From contig CM067359.1 of assembly GCA_034401795.1 (NCBI GenBank), positions 147,628,233-147,692,232 on the forward strand: a stretch of 64,000 bases of DNA. The letters run 5' to 3'. Of this stretch, positions 44,050 to 55,684 are shown piece by piece. Under the pieces are notes generated by a model that saw only the letters and a program-made list of their open reading frames with translations, was not told the DNA's origin and did not search any database. Within the stretch, counting starts at the first letter, position 1. Every line of letters begins with the position of its first letter. The position numbers and the translations under genes were made by a program. The stretch is from Chaetoderma sp. LZ-2023a. Lineage: Eukaryota > Mollusca > Caudofoveata > Chaetodermatida > Chaetodermatidae.

Positions 44050-45480
44050 CATTAAATGGATGCTAATCTCATCTCAAATGTTGCATTGTACTGATAGATT
44101 ATGGGTTTTAGATTCCATATCATTCATACTCTGTTACATTCCCTTGTCTGTATCACAATTATCTGCTTTGTAATATCGCGTGAATGTTGAACAGTGATAG
44201 CCGCCATTTTGTCTCATAGAGCCATAGGAAGTGATGTTATGTAAGCTCCAATGCATAACAGTCTTTGTTATGTAACACTCATCCTATTGGATACTTTATA
44301 TATATTTTATAAAATATTCAACAGCTTACCTGTATGGTTGCTTTTACATAACATTGTCAAACTATAGCTAGAAAATGACTGCCCGATATGACTAAGCGTT
44401 TATACCGAGGCAGACACACAAGGGGTTTTCTGATTAGTTGAAAAGTAAATCATGACAGCCATCATATGGCGTGGAAATGTACCGACATTTAGCTACTAAA
44501 GTCTGAATATCTTTCTTTAGCGGCATGATAAGATGCTTAAAACTACCTGCATAATTTATAAGTGGCATATTAGTCCACCGGAATAGCTATCAAGAGATGA
44601 GATTAGTTATCCTTTAACTACTCCAGATCTAGCCTTGCCCATTCTCCTGACTGCAGATGGTTAATCATCCGTGACGTCACGACTCAGGCCAGACCCTCTG
44701 CCACATAACTAGCCAAAATCATGGCGGGAAATCTCCGTTGTATCCGTCTTTCGTCACTCATTGACGAGCGTAGTAACAAGCGCCAAGATATACATTTAAC
44801 TAGAAAGTAACGTTAGATTTCAGCGACTATTGATTTATGACAAAATGAGTGTATTAATCTGTTTTTTATCTATAGGTCGAGTAGCGTAGTATGTTATAAA
44901 TAAGTGAATACCGTAAAAAATTTTTATATTAAAATTATCGAGCTTACATTTAATACTGAACAAGTGAATATATATATTTTTAAATAATTGTTCTCATTTA
45001 AAATCTAAATGTCAAATTTAAGATGCCATTTCATTCATAATAGTATTGTCTTATTGTGTAGCAGGAACTGATTATTTCTCTGTGGCTGCATGGGAATATC
45101 TCATAAATAAAAATACGCATTTACGGTTAACGCATTCAAGCTAGTAGTCACAGGTTATAATTTATTTTTACATTATATCAACTTATAGGGGCCTACCGTC
45201 TATTTTAAATACAATCTGACTGAATGTTGAACCACATTAGGCAAGACAATATTTCAGCCATACACACTATCTTTGAAATATTCAGTCGTCGTTTTCAACA
45301 TCGGATAAATATAATGTTTTCAGGATGATGGCGCTGAAAGGGTTAATCATTTATATAATGACTCAGATGTCAACAATGGTCAATTATTTTAATACTGACA
45401 ATTTATTTGTATTATTATTTACAACCAGTCTAGCTATGAAGGCAAACGAGGTAATACAATGTAGTTTATAATACCTAGTT
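44050..45480. other. no gene seen
   Basis: AT-rich sequence with a MITE arm fragment at about 44300-44345 (TATTCAACAGCTTACCTGTA) and one CRE-like octamer in GTGACGTCACG (44672). No exon recognised. Confidence 0.4.
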
Positions 45481-45710
45481 TTAGAAATCAGTTAACCCTT
45501 TCACCAGCAAATTACTGAAAAACTTATTTCCTTACGAAGTATGATATATTCTGTTGAATAAGGCTTTCCAGTCCTTAATTTCAAAAATATTTGGCAACTT
45601 TCCAGTTTGTTTACCCTGAGATTGAGATACAAGGAAGTGATTGGTGATAGGGCTAAACCTGCTTGAACAACCACATTACTCATTGGGGCCACAACACGGT
45701 GGTTTATTAA

Positions 45711-45915
45711 CCCTTTCGTGACGAAACCGGCCAAAACCAGCCTCGGTAGTGGTTTTCAGTAATGTCCATTTACAGGCCAAGAGAAGACTATTTTTGAAAT
45801 TTTACCACTAAAATTACAGTGGTAAAATTTCAAAAATAGTCTACTCTTGGCCTGCAAATGTACATTCAATAAGTAAATATTAAAAAAATTTTGAAGAAAT
45901 TTAGTCATTAAAGGG
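45711..45915 (+). mobile_element. piggyBac-like MITE with near-perfect palindrome
   Basis: TTAA at 45707-45710, start CCCTTTCGTGACG, end ATTAAAGGG followed by TTAG. The core AAATTTTACCACTAAAATTA / ACAGTGGTAAAATTTCAAAA pairs over about 50 bp with arms GGCCAAGAGAAGACTATTTT. Confidence 0.8.
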
Positions 45916-46173
45916 TTAGGACTATGGTCTCACGACCACATGTATTAACGCTTACCAGGCTGATGACAAAATTAAAGTTTCAAATTAAATTCAAAGACAT
46001 TAATTTTTCAACAAATTTGCCCAATGACCATCAACCAAATTTGTTAAAAATATGCACCAGTTTCTTTGCTATTGACACAGTAAAAGATAGAATATTGACA
46101 TCAGAGTGGCAAGGGTTAACGAACCCCACCTTCTGGCGCCAAAAGAGACAGCCTATAGCAAGTTACCTATTTT

Positions 46174-46375
46174 AACCCTTTCACCGATGAATTCCCCATA
46201 TCTCATGTTCAAGACAACCATACATGAAAACAGTTGAAGATATTGAAAATAATTTGGCCGGAAGCCATTGATAAGGCAACAATGGTTTCAGTCAAATTCA
46301 TTTCAAAATAATCAACATAATATGTTTTATATCGTAAGGAATCTACTTTTCAGGGATTTGTCGTTGAAAGGGTTA
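46174..46375 (+). mobile_element. TTAA-type MITE carrying the hairpin core
   Basis: TTAACCCTTTCACCGATG at the left and GTTGAAAGGGTTAA at the right; inside is a diverged hairpin (46230-46320, GGCCGGAAGCCATTG / CAATGGTTTCAGTC). The right TTAA was reused as target by the next element. Confidence 0.7.
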
Positions 46376-46675
46376 AAGGTGCATATTCACGCCAAAAATA
46401 CTTGAATTGTGTGACTAGATGCAATGAAACGAAATAAATCTTAGCATATAATGATTTCATTCCGCATAAATTAATAAAATTTTTTAAGTTGTGAAAGTGA
46501 TATAGAGGCACGAGTCCATAATTCAAATTCACAACTTAAGAATTTTTATTAATTTATACGGAATGAAATCATTATATGTTAAGTTTTATTACGTTTCATT
46601 ACATAGTTTAAGCCTCTAAAAATATACAAATTAAACAATTTTATTTTCAGTTATTCTGCTGTGAATATGCACCTT
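46376..46675. mobile_element. Harbinger-like MITE (TTA duplication)
   Basis: 300 bp, TIR AAGGTGCATATTCAC, flanked by TTA at 46373-46375 and 46676-46678. A long internal inverted repeat (TTAATAAAATTTTTTAAGTT) forms a stem. A 3-bp TWA duplication points to PIF/Harbinger; no transposase present. Confidence 0.75.
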
Positions 46676-46744
46676 TTACAGATAGTGGTTACTTGTTTGC
46701 GCTCCATAAGGTGGTCGACCTCTCAAGACTAGAGAATTTCCACT

Positions 46745-48060
46745 CTACGATAGGTAACTCACCTTTTCTTCAAGATTTTCTCAATTTTGAATGAAAAAAA
46801 TATACGCTACTGGTACAGGTGGCCAGCTACTCAGCATCTTTTTCTAGATTTTTAAAAAATTTGGTGAAACCACATGAGTAAAGAGGTATAGTTATTTCTC
46901 AAAACTCAAGTAACTGATACGTGGAGCCTATTATTAAACATTTTCTTCAAGATTTTCTCAAAATTTGGTGAAAAAACAAGGGATACATCAACTTTCTTCA
47001 GGATTTTCTCAATATTTAATAAGATGAAAACATAAGGAACTGATACTTGTGGCCAACTACTCTACATTTTCTTCCAGATTTTCTCAAAATTTAGTCAAAA
47101 TACATGGATAAATTGTATCAGAGGCGTGGTTATTTTAACATTTAACATTTTTTCTCAATTAGATGACAGAACTTAGGTTAGTGATACTTGAACCCAATTT
47201 TTAAACATTTTCTTAAAGATTTTCTTCAAATTTGGTGAAAACACATTGGGTACATCAACTTTTCTTCAAGATTTTCTCAATAGTGGATGAAAAACCATGT
47301 GAAACTGGTACTTTTGGCCAACTACAAATTTGGTGAAAACATGAGCAAATTGTATTTGATGCATGGATATTTAGCATCTTCCATAACATTTTTTCAAAAT
47401 TAAATGGCAAAACTTAAATTACTGTTCCTTGGAGCCAATTATTAAACATTTGCTTCAAGATTTTCTCTAAATTTAAATGAAAACTCATGAGGTACATAAC
47501 TTTTCTTCAAGATATTCTCAATATTCGATGGAAAAAAGTGCAACTAGTAATTGTGGCTAGCTACGCAACAGTCTCTTCAAGATTTTCACAAAATCTGATG
47601 AAAACATAGGAGTAAATCGTACCTGTTTATTTAATATTTTCCTCAGGATTCTCTCAAAATTAGATGACAAAACATAAGCAACTGATACTTGGTGTCAATT
47701 GTTAAACATTTTCTTCAAGATTGTCTCAAAATTTGATGAAAACACAGGAGCTACCTCCATTTTTCTTCAGGGGTTTCTCAGCAGTTCAACTGATACATAT
47801 GATCAGCTACCCAACATTTTCTTCCAGACTTTCTCAAGAGTAGATGAACATACATGAGTAAATTGTATGTGAAGCCTGGTTATCTAACATTTTACTTAAG
47901 AGTTTCTCAATTAGATGACAAAACATAAGTTACTGATACTTGGAGTTAATTGTTAAACATTTTCTTCAATATTTTTTCAAAATCTGGTGGAAACACAGGA
48001 GCTACCTCCAATTTTCTTCAAGATTTCCCAAAATCTGGCGAAAACACATTGAGTTATTTG
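46745..48060. repeat. about 245-bp satellite, five degenerate units
   Basis: The landmark GGCCAACTAC-type word occurs at 46821, 47051, 47316, 47555 and 47801 (steps 230-265). Each unit also holds CTTCAAGATTTTCTCAAAAT several times and AACTGATACTTGGAGCCAAT, giving half-unit structure. Confidence 0.85.
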
Positions 48061-48465
48061 TATCTAAGGCATGTAGCCTCACCATTATTTTCCACCAAAA
48101 GCACGTGACCATGATAGTCAGTTTCATCACAAATTATATGCTGCAAAAGATTGTAGGCTTGTACACTTTCAGTATACAAGGTCAGGCGTTACATATTTCT
48201 AATACATTTTTACCTCGTCCTAATACCTATTTCATCATTCTTGATCATACCTGTACGGTTTGTGCGTGCGCGCTTGTGTGGGGAGACTGGTGTAGATAAT
48301 GAAAACAGTTGCAGAAACCTGTTGTTGTTGTTGTTGTCAGAAACGGCATTTAACTTTACTACAACATTGTTTCAGAAATGCACGCACACCATTTTATGAG
48401 GGGGATTTTAATAATCCAGGAGAGTCAGAGACTTGAGGTGGAGGTAAAATACAAATCTCTGCTAT

Positions 48466-48668
48466 TTAACCCTTTAATGATCAAGATCGGTCAAGAAAAT
48501 ATAAGGCTTTGGTTAGTGATTGACCATTTGAGGTACAATAGAAAACTATTTTTGAAAATGTCTCACTGTAAATTTGTAAATAAAATAGTCTTTTCTTGGC
48601 TTGCATATGAACAGTCTTCATGACCTCACTGTCTGTGCCAGATTTAGCCGGCTTGACCATTAAAGCGT
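48466..48668. mobile_element. piggyBac-like MITE, diverged
   Basis: TTTAACCCTTTAATGATC at the left, GACCATTAAAGCGTG at the right, core AAACTATTTTTGAAAATGTC and AATAGTCTTTTCTTGGCTTG. Confidence 0.6.
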
Positions 48669-50041
48669 GACACATTCAGTCAATGTAAATAGACGCCCAC
48701 ACTGGCTGTTTTGAAGCCAGCTTAATATAGTTGACACGTTGGGGTTTCAAAGGATAAAGGATCAATCTCATTCCCCATGGTGTAGGGAACATTTTGTTGA
48801 ATGTTTTAAGCCAGTTTGAAGGGGGAGAGGGATGATGCTGCCTATGGTAGCAAAAGCATTCAGCCATGTCAGAGCCTAAACATATAGTTGCCACTTTATA
48901 TAATTGGTAGCGGATACTATATATAATTGGGTGTTTGAGAACACACACATTTATAGGGAGTAACACTAGAGTAGAGAGCCACACTGGCTACTATAGACGA
49001 ATGCATGAATAATAACGCTGGCAGTAAGTATAGACTAATTCAATAACAACAATTAGCATGGTAAATACTTAACTACGCATATAATTAACACACATGGTTT
49101 TCAGGGGACTCTGTGGTTAAGGGCTTAATCTCAGTCCAAAAAGCTAACCATGAACTCTGCATTTGCCGTTATACTGCTGAATTTTTGCAGATCATATTTA
49201 TTTGAGGAGGGTTAGCTCATGATATGCTGAGAATTCTGAAATCAACGTAGCCAAATGTTGGTAGCTAATCTATTATCAACATCCAATCAAGCTGCCTCCA
49301 AAATATTCAGAGAGTCTAGAGTTACTGCCCATTGAAATAACTGTTTGATGGTTTGTAGCAGTCAGATGGTTGAATTGAAAAAGGGCAATTTTACTCAACA
49401 GAGACACAAAATTGGCTATGTCCAAAAGACAAAATTAGGCAGCATAATATTCACTATGGGGAATGTTTTTAGGCTAGTTTAATAATATCTTAATGAATGA
49501 AAAACAAACAAGACAGATAATCAGGTTAGAAAGAAATAATGTGAGGCAAGTAAGCAATCAGCTATTTACCATTTGTTGAACAGCTTGAAGCCAATCTTTA
49601 GGGGAGCTGTTACTGTAACATGAACAGTTTCCATTAAACTATCCTCAAAAAGATTCACCATGGCAGACGCTAGACATAAAATTAACACTGGGGTTTCAAC
49701 GGTTGAAGGATTAATGTTAGTCCACTACATACTGAGTTACATGGGTGTTGAAGAACCTAGCATGTATATGGAGTGACTCTAGCATAGACGCCCGCACTAG
49801 CTATTTTGAAGCCAGCTTAATATCGTTGACAATTCAAGGGCTATGGTGTAGGGAACATTTTATTGAATGTCTTAAGCAAGTTGGATGGGGTGGAGTGGGG
49901 GGCGGGTGGCGGGCTGACGCTGTCTATGACCAGAACAGTTTTATATGGAGTTGCTCTAGCGCAGAAGCTCACACTGGCGTTGTGTTATTACTTTTGGGTT
50001 TCAATGGTTAAAGGATGAATCTCATCCACCCCAACCCCCAC

Positions 50042-50043
<2 letters not shown>

Positions 50044-50125
<82 letters not shown>

Positions 50126-50175
50126 GGTGGGTGGGTGGGTGGGTGGGTGGGTGGGTGTTGCGTGCGTGCGTGTGT
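50044..50175. repeat. (GT)n and (GGGT)n microsatellite
   Basis: About 37 GT units (50044-50117) then GGGT units to 50157. Confidence 0.98.
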
Positions 50176-50348
50176 GCGCTGTCTTTGACAACAACAGCTT
50201 CCAGACAAACTGGCTCCAAAACATTCAACCATATCAGAGGCTAGGCATATAGTTGGCGCTATATATAATTGGTAGCGCCTGGCTACGTTGAATGAATACA
50301 TACATGATAATGCGGGAGGTAATGATAGATTAATACAATGATAACAAC

Positions 50349-50733
50349 TCACCTTTCCAGAGTACCCACCCATCATATGACGTCATAATGAACTGCGTCA
50401 TATGTACAATGACATCATAATGAATGATGTCGATAAGTAAGTCACTAACGCATATTTGAAGACGGTCTATGCGTTGTTCTACAAATTGTTTGCTGTTACT
50501 ATTTAATAAATATTCTGTTGAATATTTTGAAACTAATTTGACTGCGCGCTGTTGCTGCCATAGGCAGCAACAGCACCCAGTCAAATTAGTTACAAAATAT
50601 TCTACAGCTTCCCTGTATAATTTTCAGGAAATTGATAGCTAGGGCATTCGGCGATCAATCAATCCCAACACGGCTAGGTGTGGGTGGAGCTTAGCTAGTG
50701 ATGGGCGGGGCATAGCTAAAAATGGAAAGGTCC
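50349..50733 (-). mobile_element. AT-TSD MITE in the duplicated segment
   Basis: Starts TCACCTTTCCAGAG, ends AATGGAAAGGTCC, hairpin 50514-50610 with a stem of about 45 bp, CRE 50379. The sister segment at about 49050 is the empty site (ACAATTAG), giving the AT duplication. Confidence 0.92.
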
Positions 50734-51444
50734 ATTAGGACGACTCGTATTTAACTAGACATATGATTAAAACTCAGAGTTTTCAGGGGTCTCTGGGGTT
50801 AAAGGCATTGTCTCCGTCCAGAAAAGGCGACCATGAACCCTGTATGTGCTGTCTTACTATGACAACAACAGCTTCCAGTCCAACTAGTTGCAAATCATTC
50901 AACAATTTGCGAGACTAGACATATAGTTGTCACTTCAGGGTTTCAAGGATTAAAGGAGTAATCTCCATTCAATACATATTTAGTTTGATAGTAGGAAGCT
51001 TACACAATCCACAACCCAATGTTTTTGATCTTAATAAAATGAACTAATTTTAACAATATAACCACTACGTGGTACCAGGTACAACAGATCATTTATGATG
51101 TATGAGCTCGAGCATAATTGTATTGAGTGATTTGAAACTAATTTGACTGAAATGTGTTTTGCTACCTAATTAAACCAGGCAAGAGTTCAAGTCAAACTAG
51201 TTACCAAAATACTAAACGCGTTGTAAACCTTTATTTATGTCTGGGCTTTGATATGAACTGGGATTTCAGTGGTGAAAGCGTTAAGAGATAAACTATTCCA
51301 AATTACCGCATCAGCTGCAGTACGAAAATTACTGTCTTACAGTCTTAAACGATTCTCCAGTCAGGATGTGCACAAAACGAACGCGTAGTATAAGACATAC
51401 GATCTTCCAACATATATGCTGCTACATTGTGATCGAAGTTAATT

Positions 51445-51695
51445 AGAGGAGGAGGCGGTAGCTCAGGCGGTAACGAGCAGAGCTGTGACCCAGAGATCGC
51501 GTCTCTGTTCGACCAACTGACGATCGCTGAAAACATAGGTAATCCCCTTCCCTCCTCGTTGCCTCTCTCCACCCAGGATGATAAATGGGTACTAGTTAAA
51601 AGCTGGGGAAGTTACCAATAATAGACTGAAATAAAAACAGCCTAGAATGGCGTGAATGGAACCTGGAATCAGGGACTCAATAGACGCCAACCAAA
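51445..51695 (+). mobile_element. tRNA-derived SINE
   Basis: Pol III A box TAGCTCAGGCGG at 51459-51470 fits the consensus exactly; B-box-like GTTCGACC at 51507-51514. Then a body with GGATGATAAATGGGTACTAG and a 3' end GGCGTGAATGGAACCTGGAA ... CAGG ... GACGCCAA with a small hairpin. Not a true tRNA gene (the cloverleaf does not close). Confidence 0.7.
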
Positions 51696-52005
51696 CCAAT
51701 AACTACGATGTTAATTAGACGAGGGAAAAACATTTAAAACTCGCGCAATCTGTTGAAGCGACGATAGTCTCCGTGGTTTACGTTAGTGACAGACGGCTGT
51801 CAACATCGGCCGAAAACGGTAACACGTATTTTCTTGCAGAAAACAATCAGGGGCAACGTAGTCCTACGATGAATTACGACGTGCCCGTGCAAAGTCGTGC
51901 ACTCTACCTCGTCGCGGTGCACGGGCGGGAGCCGTGCAGGACTACGTGCAGATCGCGTAGACCCCCTGTAAAGTTATCATGGCGTCGGGGTAGCATGGTG
52001 TTGCC

Positions 52006-52480
52006 GGTGAGCTAACGCTTGGCGCACAGTCTGGGTAAAGTCGGACACACTACCTCGTCGTCTGTTCGGAGAGCATGTCCTGTCTACAGCTCAACTAGTG
52101 ACACAACTCCTGCCCAGTTGGTGTACTGAAAGGTGAGCGGTGTTCTGCAGATGTCTGTCGTCTTGGGCAGGTGGTGCCCAGCCGTATAGCCACTGTACCA
52201 GCGGTCAATAGCCTCTGGATCAACTACAGTGACGAGCTAACGGTGTGGCGTGAAGTCCAGGTGAAGTCGGATGCGCTACATCGTCGTCTCTTAGGATAGC
52301 ATAACAGTTCTTCAGCTCTACTCTACACAACTGGTGTCCAGTCTGGTCAGCTGACGGCGAGTGGTGTTTTGAAGTCTGTCGTCCTTGGGATGTAGTGCCT
52401 GGCCGTATATCTTCTGCTTCCCGTGTGTGCATAACCTCTAGCTTGGCTGCAGGAGTGAGCTAACAGCGTGACGCACCGGG
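52006..52480. repeat. about 224-bp tandem repeat, 2+ units
   Basis: GAGCTAAC begins units at 52009, 52234 and 52457; each continues with AAGTCGGA..C.CTAC.TCGTCGTCT. Relatively GC-rich. Confidence 0.75.
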
Positions 52481-52539
52481 CACGCTCGTCCAGATTAACC
52501 AGACGAAATCGGCCTGTCATGCTATGAGAACGCATAGCA

Positions 52540-52662
52540 GGTACTCAAACCAACAGCCCTTTTCAGGGCTATATAATCTGTTAACGGCCCTTTCAGAGCC
52601 ACTGAGATACCTATTAACATCTGTCACCATCGGCCACCACCAAGGGTGTCACCAGTCGAGTC

Positions 52663-52715
<53 letters not shown>

Positions 52716-52870
52716 GAGTACTGTGTATGGCATCCAGCCCCTGTCAGGGCTAAAACGTCCCTTCTCAGACCCACATACAGCCTTCATTTATGCCCGCTGG
52801 GCGGCATAGTCTTGGCGTGAATGGGACCTGTTAAACAGGAACCCGAACTATACGCCATCCACATCAATCA
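52540..52870 (+). other. four histone-type stem-loops and a SINE-like 3' end
   Basis: AGCCCTTTTCAGGGCT (52555-52570), AACGGCCCTTTCAGAGCCAC (52584-52602), AGCCCCTGTCAGGGCT (52736-52751) and GTCCCTTCTCAGACCCAC (52757-52774) resemble the histone mRNA 3' stem-loop (6-bp stem, TTTC-like loop). No histone reading frame is nearby. The end 52810-52855 (TTGGCGTGAATGGGACCTGT ... ACGCCATCC) matches the 3' end of the SINE at 51445-51695. Confidence 0.5.
52661..52712. repeat. (CAA)n microsatellite
   Basis: About 17 CAA units between the two stem-loop pairs. Confidence 0.97.
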
Positions 52871-52915
52871 ATCAATTACGACGTAATTAGTACGGGTCGA
52901 TGATGTCACGAGAAT

Positions 52916-53055
52916 GAGCCTAGCATAGCCTAGCCTAGCCTAGCCTAGCCTAGCCTAGCCTAGCCTAGCATAGCATAGCATAGCATAGCCTAGCCTAGCC
53001 CAGCCCAGCCCAGCCCAGCCCAGCCCAGCCCAGCCCAGCCCAGCCTAGCCTAGCA
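52916..53055. repeat. second TAGCC / CAGCC pentamer array
   Basis: CCTAG units, a CATAG variant patch, then CCCAG units (53000-53040) and CCTAG again. Confidence 0.97.
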
Positions 53056-53509
53056 TTTAGTTTAGTTTAGCTTAATTTAATCATTCATAATAACTAGTTT
53101 GTTCCAATGTTTTAACTACGGCCCCTGTCAACATCAATGTTGCAAATCTGAAGGGTACACCCAACCGCAAAGATTACTGTTCCCAAATATCTACATTCTT
53201 CTATAGCTGGAAGTAGTTACCCTGAGAGGGTTAATCTGCTCCATTGCAACATTAGATGGAGATGCGCGATGTGCTTTAGAGTTCATCACACACGTCTACA
53301 CCGAAGGCTGTATGGATAACCAAAACGTGGTTGCAAAAGATATTGTGGTCGCTTGATACATCACATTATTTACAGTGAACGAATTTTGCCGTTAAATGAG
53401 TAGGGTTGTTTAAGGCAGGAAGGTGTTCATACGACGTCCCGTCTTAAGAACCAACTTCATCTGACCACAACATTAGGTGCCCATTAGACGTTTTAAATAT
53501 CTGTGGATA

Positions 53510-53735
53510 AAATGCAGCTCAGAAATAACTTTAAATGTTCCAAACACAAAATAAAACGTGCTGGTCAATACAATGTAGTTATTTTGATTGGAAATTAAGG
53601 ATACTTAAGGCAGCAATGACTCTCAATAAAATTAAGTCCACATTTGCTACATCGTGTTGAACATTGAATTAACTAACATGTTTCTCTTCTTGCTTTGCAA
53701 ACATGTCAACTTATTCATGAGCTCTACTGTGTGGT
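53510..53735. repeat. dispersed repeat, partner at 56698-56890
   Basis: Both share, in order, CAGCTCAGAAATAA, AAATAAAA-GT, AAGGCAGCAATG-CT, TTA-AC and GAGCT(C/G)TACTGT. No ends identified. Confidence 0.5.
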
Positions 53736-53985
53736 GTAGGAGGTATAAGCAGTGGGCGAGTTTACGATCCTAGTTAATAGCTACTCTCAGGTAAATGATA
53801 TTATGTGTCACGAGATCCACGGAGCAAATAGCAATGGTGCATGCCATCTGTTTGTGTTTTTGTTCAACGACTGCCAAACCCATAACACTCTGACGCGCAT
53901 GCTAAGGGAGGTACTCAACCTCAGTACTCCCCTTCGCTACCACCCCACTATCACCAATAAAATTATGTGGTTCAAGCAATACTAT

Positions 53986-54475
53986 GGGTGAGATTAGTCG
54001 AAAACTCTCGTAGTCTCGTACCCGCTGTAGAGTAAATCAGCTACCCTCCGGAATATGTACCACGTGTATAAATTACATTCATTTCAATACATACACATGG
54101 CTTACTCGACTTAACCCTGCCTCACAGCAGGTTTAGCTCAAGGATGTAACCGAGTAAGTACACCGGTACTCTAGCCGTTTGGCGCTATTCTAGTAACAGG
54201 AGTAGCTACTGCAAGGGGCGTAAACTTGGTCATAGAGTGAGCTTAGCCTCATAGTAGAGTAGTTCCTAGAGTTACTACACTAGCGCCTAAACAGCTAGAA
54301 TACGTACTCTAGTGCCTACTCCAGGCTCCCACCTACGAAATGTGGTAATTCGAGTAAGTTACATGTTTGTGTTAAAATCAATGTAATTTAAACACGTGGC
54401 ACAGCTACACTCGTCTACTCGATGGTTGGTTGATCTATCCTAGAGTAGTTCCGAAAGTTCTCGCCTAAACTCACT
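53986..54475. mobile_element. foldback element, about 490 bp
   Basis: The two halves are inverted copies: ACCACGTGTATAAATTACAT (54058) pairs with ATGTAATTTAAACACGTGGC (54385), TTACTCGA pairs with TCGAGTAA, and the tips GTGAGATTAGTCGAAAACTC / GAGAACTTTCG-type pair. Centre near 54230. About 75-80% pairing by eye. Confidence 0.65.
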
Positions 54476-54479
54476 CACG

Positions 54480-55680
54480 GTGTCCATGTTGTCTGATGAA
54501 CAGTCATGATTTGCAAATTGCTCACCCTTTCAAAAAGATCCAGGAGTTCCAATGAACGACCGAGCAGGGGCTCGCTCTTGGCGTGGTGAACTCCTTTAAA
54601 TAATACTTTTTCCATCCTCGCGTGCTCCTATCAACTGAACTCACACGATTGCGCATTTATACAATAGTTATTATATGCATCGTGCATGCAGTCCTTGTTA
54701 TGATTGAGAGCAAAGCATGGCAATACCCCGTGTTCATATGATATACACTTCCCGTGATTTATTTATAATCATTCGAGTGGTATTAACCGTTATCACCATT
54801 CAGTCAAAATCTGCGATAGTGAATATTGATGACGATGTTTAGAGAAGGAAGATCGGCGATCGTTGTTGGTAAAAGAAATGTATAGCTGTCTATTAAATGT
54901 TATTGCCGTAAGTAGTGGCATCTAGTAACATTGATAGCAAGACACTTGTTCGAAAATAAAAACCAAAGCAATCATGAACTAGGAAGTTTGTACACTGGAA
55001 CGCGCGCAATGATAAAAGCGTTATTGACTACTTATCAGAGGTACAATCTAAGGTAAGATGGTTTACTGTAAGGCAGTGAGCAATAAGACATAAAGTAACC
55101 GTATCTAAGCTTAACTCGCAAATATGTGAATGGATTATAATGTTGACCGCATATTGCTAGAAACGGAAAATAATATTAAATGTAATAATTGATTTGTGCA
55201 GCGAAGTGTCTGGATGTGCTGTTACAAAGCTAGATTGTGGAACACACTAGGATGGTGTGACTAAGGTATCGGCGATGGTGCTGTCTTTCTCTCGTGTTTT
55301 ATCCCTGATCCACAACCTGTCTGCCTGCCAACTGGCCTGCCAGCCTGCCTGGCTACCAGCCTGCCTGCCCGTGCACCTACCAGCCTGCCTGCCGGCCGGT
55401 CCAGCTAGTGATTGACATGGGCGCCCGCGCGTACACGTCGCGGGCCATTACGGACATACAGAAACACAGATACATAAAGTCTGGAGAGGCAATAAAAGCG
55501 TTACGGTCTAAGCGTGACGTCTATGTATTTAACCTTTGCTATGTAGGCTAGACGTAAAGACGCAATCATCGTCTTTATTTGGTTAGCGCCAATATAAAAC
55601 TAGACGGCAATGTAAATTCGGTAGTCATTCGTCACGGTACATTCCTTTGCAACCGCGAGTGAGATGTCTAATAAGCACGT
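54480..55680. other. no gene seen
   Basis: Mixed sequence with a CTGCCTGCCAG-type low-complexity patch at 55318-55395. Confidence 0.4.
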
Positions 55681-55684
55681 CTGT

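Larger units (their letters stand above)
48690..51000. repeat. locally duplicated segment family (four diverged copies)
   Basis: Blocks such as TTTTGAAGCCAGCTTAATAT (48711, 49785), GTAGGGAACATTTTGTTGAA (48781, 49852), CATATAGTTG-CACTT with ATAATTGGTAGCG (48890, 50250) and GTTTTCAGGGG-CTCTG (49090, 50780) recur in order at about 48690-49160, 49395-49745, 49760-50340 and 50734-51000. Confidence 0.7.

Noticed and set aside
50043-50252. CVCVCV and HTHTHT frames
   Set aside because: (GT)n repeat in all frames.
51445-51520. Functional tRNA gene
   Set aside because: A and B boxes are present but the acceptor and anticodon stems do not form; it is the head of a SINE.
53752-53991. 79-codon frame as a gene
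   Set aside because: No domain, no clear splice or promoter signals; likely chance.
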